Source: Planctomycetaceae bacterium (GTDB lineage: Bacteria; Planctomycetota; UBA1135; GCA-002686595). Taken from it: a stretch of 64,000 nt of DNA. The position numbers and the translations under genes were made by a program. Numbering within the stretch: position 1 is the first letter of the stretch; every line of letters starts with the position of its first letter. The DNA lies in assembly GCA_011525785.1 (NCBI GenBank), contig WYBT01000061.1, positions 24,845 to 88,844 on the forward strand, given 5' to 3'. Shown piece after piece: positions 58,212 through 64,000 of this stretch. The notes beneath the pieces were generated by a model, which made no database searches, was not told the origin of the DNA, and saw only the letters and a list, made by a program, of their open reading frames with translations.

Positions 58212-59552
58212 TTGCAAGCCGCCCAACCTCTGCGCCCCGCCAGCTCCGGCATCCGGCTCGATCCCGACATCAACATCTGCCAGAGCGACCTGCCGCTGGA
58301 CTGGTACCAGGCCGAGTTCAAACCCTACGCCGAGGAGTACATGCGCCTGCCCGATCGCAAGCCGGGCACGGTGCTGCCCTGGCTCGATCGCTACGCCAAG
58401 CCGGCGCTGGAGCACTTCGGCGACTCGCTGCTCCTGGTCGCGCACTTCTACATGGGCGGCGAGATCGTGAAGCTCGTCGAGCGCTACGGCGGCGCGGTTT
58501 CGGACAGCTACCAGCTCGCGCTGCAGGCCGCGCGCAACCCGAACAAGAAGGTCATCGTCGAGTCGGCCGTGCACTTCATGGCCGAGTCGATCGCGATCCT
58601 CGCCAACCCCGACCAGGCGGTGTGGATCACCAACCCCAAGGCGGGTTGCACGATGGAGATGCTCGCCAAGGACTTCATGGTCGAGCCCGTCGCCGAGCAG
58701 TTGATCGAGCGCTACGGCGACAAGCTGCTGGTGGTCGCGTACATGAACACCGGCGGGCGCATCAAGGCGCTCGCGGGTCGCACCGGCGGCGCGGTGTGCA
58801 CCAGTTCGAACGCGCCCAAGGTCGTGGAGTGGGCGCGACGCCAGGGCAAGAAGATCCTGTTCGTGCCCGACCAGCACCTGGGCCGCAACACCGCGTACAA
58901 GCTCGGCATGGACCTCTCGAAGGTCGTGGCGCTGCCCGATCCGCAGGTCGCGCGCGGCGCGATCAAGCTCAGCGACAAGAGCATCGAGGGCGGCCTCGCC
59001 GCGCTCGACCGCGCCGAGATGATCCTGTGGGGCAGCTACTGCGGCGTGCACACCGTCTTCTCGCCGGCGCAGGTCGAGTACTGGCGCCAGCGCGGCTACA
59101 CGGTGCTCGTGCACCCCGAGTCGAAGCTCGAAGTTGTGCAGGCCGCCGACGGCAGCGGCTCGACCAACTTCCTGTGGGAAGCGGTGATGAAGGCTGCGCC
59201 CGGCGCGAAGCTCGCGATCGGCACCGAGGGCCACTTCGTCAAGAACGCGCGCGAGCAGGGCCGCCAGCGCGGCGTCGAGGTCGTGCACCTGGCCGACATC
59301 CCCGACCCGGCCTTCCACTCGATGGGCTGCGGCTGCGCCACGATGAGCCGCAACGACCCGCCGCACCTCGCCGGTCTGCTCGACCTGCTGCGCCAGGGCA
59401 AGGCCCCGGCGATCAACCGCGTTCACGCGGGCGACGTGGTCGACGAGCAGTCGGGGGCGCTCGACCGCAAGAGCGACTCCGAGCGCGTCGAGCTCGTGCG
59501 CCACGCGCGCGCGGCGCTGCAGCGCATGATCGACATCACCGAAGCGCGCTGA
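58212..59552 (+). CDS. nadA: Quinolinate synthase
   Basis: 446 residues from a TTG start at 58212 (no ATG upstream and no strong ribosome-binding site). Makes quinolinate from iminoaspartate and dihydroxyacetone phosphate for NAD synthesis. Family blocks: VAHFYMGGEIVKL, VSDSYQLALQA, VIVESAVHFMAESIAIL, NPKAGCTMEML, VAYMNTGGRIKALAG, VCTSSNAPKVV, VPDQHLGRNTAYK and the C-terminal MGCGCATMS. The Cys of AGCTM, VCTSS and MGCGC fit the three ligands of its [4Fe-4S] cluster. It meets the sulfatase-like gene tail to tail with only 6 bases between them. Confidence 0.95.
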   Translation: MQAAQPLRPASSGIRLDPDINICQSDLPLDWYQAEFKPYAEEYMRLPDRKPGTVLPWLDRYAKPALEHFGDSLLLVAHFYMGGEIVKLVERYGGAVSDSYQLALQAARNPNKKVIVESAVHFMAESIAILANPDQAVWITNPKAGCTMEMLAKDFMVEPVAEQLIERYGDKLLVVAYMNTGGRIKALAGRTGGAVCTSSNAPKVVEWARRQGKKILFVPDQHLGRNTAYKLGMDLSKVVALPDPQVARGAIKLSDKSIEGGLAALDRAEMILWGSYCGVHTVFSPAQVEYWRQRGYTVLVHPESKLEVVQAADGSGSTNFLWEAVMKAAPGAKLAIGTEGHFVKNAREQGRQRGVEVVHLADIPDPAFHSMGCGCATMSRNDPPHLAGLLDLLRQGKAPAINRVHAGDVVDEQSGALDRKSDSERVELVRHARAALQRMIDITEAR

Positions 59553-59558
59553 GACGCG

Positions 59559-60965
59559 TCACTTCGCGAGGCCGAAGGCCGCGAGCACGCGCGGGCGCAG
59601 CTCGCTGACCCGCTCGGGCTGCTTGGCGAACAGGCTCTCGAGTTCCCGCGGATCGGCGCGCCGGTCGAACAGGTAGTCGCTCAGCTCCGGGCGATGGACG
59701 TAGGTCCACTCGTCCGAACGCCAGGCGTAGATCGGGCCGGGGTCGTTGCGCGCGTTCTCGCGCTTGGTGCGCTGCGTGAGCACGAACTCGCGCTGCGCGC
59801 CGTCCGCGAGCAGGTTGCGGCCGTCGCCCTGCGCCGCGAGGGCCGCGGCCACCTGCGGAAACGCAGGCGCGAGCGCCGTCGGCAGCGCGTCGATGGTCGA
59901 GGCGAGCCCTGCGACGCGGCGCGGCGCGAGCGCGAGCGACTTGGGGAAGCGGATGGCGAGCGGCGCGCGCGCGTTCTCGAGCGTGGTCTCGCCGCCGCCC
60001 AGGTTGCCGCGCTCGCCCAGCGCCTGCCCGTACGCGCCGACGAACACGACCACCGTCGAGTCGGACAGGCCCAGCGTCTCCAGACGCGCGAGCAGCGCGC
60101 CCACCGCGTCGTCGACCGCGCGCACGTCGGCGTCGTAGCGATCGAACAGGGCTTCGAAGGTGCTGCGCTCGATCGCCGGCAACGGCAGGTCGGGAGTCGG
60201 CGTGACCGTGCCTTCGAGCTCGGGGAACAACATGCGGATCACCAGCAGCGTCGGGTACCCCAGTTGAAAGCGCTGCGGCTCGATGCCGCGCGCCTCGATC
60301 AGCGCGCCGGCGCGGCCGTCGCCGCGAAAGCGCGCGAGCAGCTTGGGGTCGGGCTCATTGGGCTCGGCCGGGGCCTCGAAGTGCGCCCACAGCGCGAACT
60401 GCGACTTGCCTTGCAGCTCCAGCCAGCGCCCCGCGCGTTCGGCGATCTCCGCCGGGGTTCGGGCGATCTCGCGCTGGCCGGCATCGGCGCGCGAAGGCTC
60501 GTCCAGGAACGCGAAGCCGGCGGCGAGCCCGCTGACCTTGCCGAGCATGTAGCTGCTGACGAAGGCCGTGGTCTTCACTCCGCGCTGGGCGAGCAGCTCA
60601 GCTGCGCTGCGGCGCTTCTCGCTCGAAGCGAACACGTTCTTGATGCCGCCGTGGGCCACGACGCCGTGCTGGTGCGGCCAAGAGGCCGTCCACAGCGAGA
60701 CGTGCGCCGGCAGCGGCCGTGTGATGGGCGCGTAGGCGTTGTCGAACACCACGCTCTGCGCGAAGAGCGCGTCGAGGCTCGGACTGGTCGCGCGCTCGTA
60801 GCCGTACAGCCCCAGGTGCTCGCGGCGCAGCGCGTCGACGCTGATCACCAGCAGGTTCGGCCCGCGCGGCTCGGCGCCGCCGGCCTCGGGCGCCTGGGCG
60901 CTCGACGGCGCGGGATCGAGCAGAGCGGAAACGAGGGCGACGATCAGCGTGGAGGCGGCGGACAT
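59559..60965 (-). CDS. Degenerate sulfatase-fold protein, probably inactive
   Basis: 468 residues, short signal peptide (STLIVALVSALLDPAPSSA). Sulfatase fold: NLLVISVDALRREHLGLYGY (metal Asp44), TRPLPAHVSLWTASWPHQHG at the nucleophile position and FAREN-like later parts. The second metal site, normally T-A-D-H-G, reads VFVGAYGQALGE here: both Asp and His are replaced. The nucleophile site has no Cys/Ser-x-P-x-R. Loss of several metal and catalytic residues points to a non-enzymatic role or a very altered one. The open frame itself is intact, so it is not a pseudogene. Confidence 0.8.
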   Translation of the reverse strand: MSAASTLIVALVSALLDPAPSSAQAPEAGGAEPRGPNLLVISVDALRREHLGLYGYERATSPSLDALFAQSVVFDNAYAPITRPLPAHVSLWTASWPHQHGVVAHGGIKNVFASSEKRRSAAELLAQRGVKTTAFVSSYMLGKVSGLAAGFAFLDEPSRADAGQREIARTPAEIAERAGRWLELQGKSQFALWAHFEAPAEPNEPDPKLLARFRGDGRAGALIEARGIEPQRFQLGYPTLLVIRMLFPELEGTVTPTPDLPLPAIERSTFEALFDRYDADVRAVDDAVGALLARLETLGLSDSTVVVFVGAYGQALGERGNLGGGETTLENARAPLAIRFPKSLALAPRRVAGLASTIDALPTALAPAFPQVAAALAAQGDGRNLLADGAQREFVLTQRTKRENARNDPGPIYAWRSDEWTYVHRPELSDYLFDRRADPRELESLFAKQPERVSELRPRVLAAFGLAK

Positions 60966-60995
60966 GGCTGCGGCGAGTGTACGCCCCCGCCGCGC

Positions 60996-62756
60996 TCAGG
61001 CGGCGGCCGCCGAGGAGGCGCCGTCGCGACCGGCCTCCGCGCCCCGCACGAGGAAGCGCGTGACTTCCTCCGCGGGCAACGGGCGCGCGAAGTGGTAGCC
61101 CTGCGCTTCGTCGCACTTCATGATCCGCAGGAAGGCGAGCTGACCGGGAGTCTCCACGCCCTCGCCCACGACGCGCAAGCGCAGGCACTTGGCCATGAGC
61201 ACGATCGCGGTGGCGATGCTGGCGTCGTCGGGGTCGCGCGTGACGCCGCGCAGGAAGCTGCGGTCGATCTTGAGCGCGTCGATCGGGAAGCGCCGCAGGT
61301 AGGCCAGCGCCGAGTAGCCCGTGCCGAAGTCGTCGATGGAGATCGAGACGCCCAGCTCCTTCAAGCTGTGCAGCGCCTCCACGACGTGCTCGGAGTCCTG
61401 CATCAACATCGACTCGGTCAGTTCGAGTTCGAGCCAGCGCGGATCCAGCCCGCTGGTCGCGAGTACGCGCTTGACGCCCGCGAGCAACTGCGTGTCGTGG
61501 AACTGCAGCGGCGAGACGTTCACCGCCATGCGCACCGGCTCGAAGCCCTCGTCCTGCCAGCGCCGCGCCTGCGCACAGGCCTGCTCGAGCACCCACGCGC
61601 CCAGCGGCACGATCAGACCGGTCTCCTCGGCCAGCGGAATGAACTCCGCCGGCGGAACCAGTCCCAGGCGCGGATGCCGCCAGCGGACCAGCGCCTCGAG
61701 CGCCACCGTCTGCAGTCCGTCGACCGCCACGCGCGGCTGGTAGTGCAGCAGGAATTCGCCGCGTTCGACCGCGCCTCGCAAGGCGGACTCGAGCGCGAGT
61801 CGCTCCAACGTGCGCGTCTTGAGTTCGGTCGCGTAGAGCTGCACCGCACACGGCCCGCGCTGGCGCGCCCAACAGGCGGCGGCGCGCGCATGCTCCGCGA
61901 GTTCTGCAGGCTCGCTGCGCCCGTCCCACAGCACTGCGCCGACGTGGAACGTGGCGGCGACCTGTTCGCCCGCCACGCACAGCGGCTGGCGCAGCACGTC
62001 GCTGAGGCGATGGGCCACGCTGCGCAGGGCGGACTCGTCCAGCGGGCCGCGCAAGACGAGCAGGAACTCGCTGCGACTGGTGCGCTGGACGTCGCTCACG
62101 CGCCGGGTGAGCGCGGAGCGCGCGAGCTGATCGGCGCTCCGGCAGGACTCGCGCAGCCGTTGACCGAGCGCGCACATCCACTCTTCCGCGCAGGCCTCGC
62201 TCAGGCCGCCCGCGATCTGGCGCGCGAACTCGAGGTCGAAGCACAGCACTGCCACGCCCGACTTCGCCCGCCGCGCGCGCGTGCAAGCGGTGCGGAGCAA
62301 GTGCGCGAGTTGCCCGGCGTCGAGCGTGCTCTCCCGCGCCCGCTCGAGCGAGCGGCGGAGCAGAGCGGCCTGGATGCGTCGTGCGCTGAGCTCCGCGGGC
62401 TCGCCGCTGGCGATGAACTCGCAGGCCCCGGCCTGACGGGCCGCTTCGAAGTCGAGCGCGTCGCGCGCTCCGTCGCCGGCGCTCAGGGCGACCAGCAACG
62501 CGTGCGGCCGCTGACCGGCCCGCAACAGCCCCAGACCACCGGCGACCAACTCGGGGTGCGCGAGGTCGGCGAGAAGGGCGCTGCGGCGCCGTCTCGCCGC
62601 GCCGACGGCCTGCAGGCTTGCGCACAGGCGAACCCGGCTACCAGCGGCGGCGAGCAGTTCGCGAAGCGCTTCCCAGTGCTCTGGGCGGCGGGTGAGCAAC
62701 AAGATGGCCGGTTGGGCCGCGGTGCGTCTGGGGATCGACATGGGATGGCGAGACAT
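60996..62756 (-). CDS. EAL-domain protein with receiver-like and degenerate GGDEF parts
   Basis: 586 residues, ATG 62756. Residues ~15-135 look like a receiver-type fold without a clear phospho-acceptor Asp. Residues ~165-310 resemble GGDEF, but the signature is RSEFL in place of GGDEF, so no cyclase activity is expected. Residues ~320-575 are a complete EAL phosphodiesterase: LEALVRW (Glu354), NVSPLQF, ELTESML, IDDFGTGYS (Asp475-Asp476), LKIDRSF, GEGVET and QGYHFARPLP. It should hydrolyse cyclic di-GMP. No membrane segment is present. Divergent from the RlmN-type gene, 42 bases apart. Confidence 0.88.
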   Translation of the reverse strand: MSRHPMSIPRRTAAQPAILLLTRRPEHWEALRELLAAAGSRVRLCASLQAVGAARRRRSALLADLAHPELVAGGLGLLRAGQRPHALLVALSAGDGARDALDFEAARQAGACEFIASGEPAELSARRIQAALLRRSLERARESTLDAGQLAHLLRTACTRARRAKSGVAVLCFDLEFARQIAGGLSEACAEEWMCALGQRLRESCRSADQLARSALTRRVSDVQRTSRSEFLLVLRGPLDESALRSVAHRLSDVLRQPLCVAGEQVAATFHVGAVLWDGRSEPAELAEHARAAACWARQRGPCAVQLYATELKTRTLERLALESALRGAVERGEFLLHYQPRVAVDGLQTVALEALVRWRHPRLGLVPPAEFIPLAEETGLIVPLGAWVLEQACAQARRWQDEGFEPVRMAVNVSPLQFHDTQLLAGVKRVLATSGLDPRWLELELTESMLMQDSEHVVEALHSLKELGVSISIDDFGTGYSALAYLRRFPIDALKIDRSFLRGVTRDPDDASIATAIVLMAKCLRLRVVGEGVETPGQLAFLRIMKCDEAQGYHFARPLPAEEVTRFLVRGAEAGRDGASSAAAA

Positions 62757-62798
62757 TTCGAAACTGGAACACGCCAAACTGAATGCGACCTGAGCGCC

Positions 62799-63896
62799 AT
62801 GCGCGGTCGCTGCAGGTACCGTGGCGCGGTGCTGCTCGAGACCCTCGAACTGGCGCGCGAGAACGGCGCGAAGCCCGAACATCTGCGGGCCTTGCTCGAA
62901 TCGTGGTTGGGCGGCGAGCCGCTGCGACTCGACGTGCGCGGCTTCCCGCCCGCCAGGAGACTCGTCGCCGCACTCGGCACGATCGAGGCTCAACTCGCCC
63001 GAATCGGCCGGGTGCGCTCGGAGCACCCCTCGAGCGATGGCGCCACGCGCCTGCTGATCGAGCTGGCCGACGGCGCCGCGGTCGAATCCGTGCTGCTGGC
63101 GCGCGGGGGGCTGTGCATCTCGACCCAGGTCGGCTGCGCGGTGGGCTGCGTGTTCTGCAAGACCGGCGAGGGCGGGCTGGTGCGGCAGGTGACCGCGGAC
63201 GAGATGCTCGCGCAGGTCGCGCTCGCGCGCGCGCGGGCCCAGGTGCGGCGCGTGGTGCTGATGGGCATGGGCGAGCCCGCGCACAACCTCGAGCACGTGC
63301 TCGCCGCACTGCGCGTGCTGGGCGCTGAAGGCCGGTTCGCGCACAAGCACCTGGTGTTCAGCACGGTCGGCGAGCGCGCCGCGATCGAGGCCCTGCGCGT
63401 GCACGCGGTGCGCCCAGCGCTCGCGCTGTCGCTGCACACGACGCGCGCGGACCTGCGGCGCGAGCTCCTGCCGCGCGCGCCCAAACTCGAGCCGCGCGAG
63501 GTGCTCGAGCTGGCGCTCGACTACTCCGACGCGATCACCTGGCCCTTGCAGGTGCAGTGGACCTTGCTCGAGGGCGTGAACGACGGCGACGAGGAGCTGC
63601 AGACGCTGGGCGACTGGCTCGCGGGCCGCCGCGCGATGGTGAACTTCATCCCCTGGAACCGCGTCGAGGGCTTCGCCTTCGCGCGGCCGGCCGAAGAGCG
63701 CGGCAAGGCCATGGTGGCGCACCTGCGCTCGCGCGGGATCATCGCGACGCTGCGCACCAGCGGCGCGCAGGACGTGGAGGGCGCCTGCGGACAGTTGCGC
63801 GCCCGCTCGCTGCCCTTGCGGCGGCGAACGGGCGCGCGTGCTGCGACGGAAGGATCTGATTCGAGCGCGCTCAGCGCGCCCTTCACGCCGCAGTGA
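62799..63896 (+). CDS. rlmN: RlmN-type radical SAM RNA methyltransferase
   Basis: 365 residues from ATG 62799; GTG at 62829 is an alternative. Radical SAM motif C113-AVG-C117-VF-C120 in TQVGCAVGCVFC, followed by MGMGEPAHNLEHV, FSTVG, ALSLHTT and FIPWN. The methyl-carrying Cys near the C-terminus is Cys330 in DVEGACGQL. This architecture (CxxxCxxC plus GACGQL) is RlmN/Cfr; RlmN adds methyl to C2 of A2503 in 23S rRNA and to some tRNAs. The N-terminal ~60 residues are atypical for RlmN, so confidence in the exact position is lower. The C-terminal extension (RTGARAATEGSDSS) is disordered-looking. Confidence 0.85.
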   Translation: MRGRCRYRGAVLLETLELARENGAKPEHLRALLESWLGGEPLRLDVRGFPPARRLVAALGTIEAQLARIGRVRSEHPSSDGATRLLIELADGAAVESVLLARGGLCISTQVGCAVGCVFCKTGEGGLVRQVTADEMLAQVALARARAQVRRVVLMGMGEPAHNLEHVLAALRVLGAEGRFAHKHLVFSTVGERAAIEALRVHAVRPALALSLHTTRADLRRELLPRAPKLEPREVLELALDYSDAITWPLQVQWTLLEGVNDGDEELQTLGDWLAGRRAMVNFIPWNRVEGFAFARPAEERGKAMVAHLRSRGIIATLRTSGAQDVEGACGQLRARSLPLRRRTGARAATEGSDSSALSAPFTPQ

Positions 63897-63898
63897 AT

Positions 63899-63928
63899 GG
63901 GCGCATCGGCCAAGGCGCCAATGCGCCC
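63899..63928 (+). other. Hairpin after the RlmN-type gene
   Basis: Perfect 8-base arms 63899-63906 / 63921-63928 directly after the stop (63894-63896). No T-run follows; may be a terminator or a 3' stabilising hairpin. Confidence 0.5.
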
Positions 63929-63942
63929 CGCGGCATTCGGTC

Positions 63943-63988
63943 GCGCTGAGATGTTGGTTGGGTCGCTACTACCTCTGCATCCTTCGCG
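63943..63988 (+). repeat. Dispersed repeat, copy B
   Basis: Second copy of the ~46-base element at 55876-55921 (gcgctgagatgttggttggg ... catccttcgcg). Confidence 0.65.
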
Positions 63989-64000
63989 CAGCGCGAAGGA
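63980..64000. other. Hairpin at the window end
   Basis: Perfect 9-base arms 63980-63988 / 63992-64000 with loop cag, ending exactly at the last base. What follows is outside the window, so a terminator T-run cannot be checked. Confidence 0.5.

Noticed and set aside
59694..62798. Very long + strand frame running into the RlmN-type gene
   Set aside because: It is antisense to the degenerate sulfatase and the EAL gene, both with clear motifs; only the part from 62799 is real coding.

Overview
This is a very GC-rich (roughly 70%) bacterial chromosome segment, most likely from a planctomycete. The best evidence is a PSCyt1/DUF1549/DUF1553 protein translationally coupled to a DUF1501 protein. The many secreted beta-propeller, FG-GAP and beta-helix proteins, several sulfatase-fold proteins and the absence of obvious operon clustering fit too. 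The style resembles the deep, GC-rich marine planctomycete lineages, but that placement is inference. No rRNA, tRNA, CRISPR array, IS element or prophage was recognised.

Layout. 1-6.2 kb: cyanophycinase-like peptidase (5' end cut off by the window), S9 peptidase, a TolB/PD40-type propeller protein and a radical SAM protein preceded by a very strong hairpin. 6.5-14.3 kb: a PQQ-type propeller protein and then three tandem SBBP-repeat paralogues, the first carrying a 1-base frameshift. All four genes are followed by copies of the same terminator-like intergenic repeat. 14.3-22 kb: the DUF1501 / cytochrome-DUF1549-DUF1553 operon (minus) and a divergent FG-GAP protein. 22-31 kb: MscS channel, cysS, a kinase-ATPase-TPR signalling protein, an unknown membrane protein and a Kdo-kinase-like protein. 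31-34.7 kb: an RNA 2'-phosphotransferase (KptA) with a huge charged tail, a small hypothetical gene and a rhodanese. 34.7-41 kb: phosphodiesterase-like protein, carboxypeptidase-regulatory-like protein, hotdog dehydratase, sulfatase, then two abutting long inverted repeats. 41-49.8 kb: BNR-type propeller lipoprotein, an archaeal/eukaryotic-type Pus10, a GT9 glycosyltransferase, lgt, an RNase HII-like protein and a flavin amine oxidase/UDP-galactopyranose-mutase-like protein. 50-64 kb: lactonase-type propeller lipoprotein, the glyoxylate shunt pair aceB-aceA with an intrinsic terminator, a beta-helix/PA14 protein, nadA, a degenerate sulfatase, an EAL protein and an RlmN-type methyltransferase.

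The most unusual theme is a family of six secreted proteins within about 41 kb. They carry four different kinds of beta-propeller but end in the same cysteine-containing domain of about 130-145 residues, which looks like a common sorting, anchoring or maturation module. Other points of note are two RNA enzymes more typical of archaea and eukaryotes (KptA and Pus10) and the paired inverted repeats at 40833-41181. Housekeeping content (cysS, lgt, nadA, rlmN, aceBA) indicates chromosome rather than plasmid.
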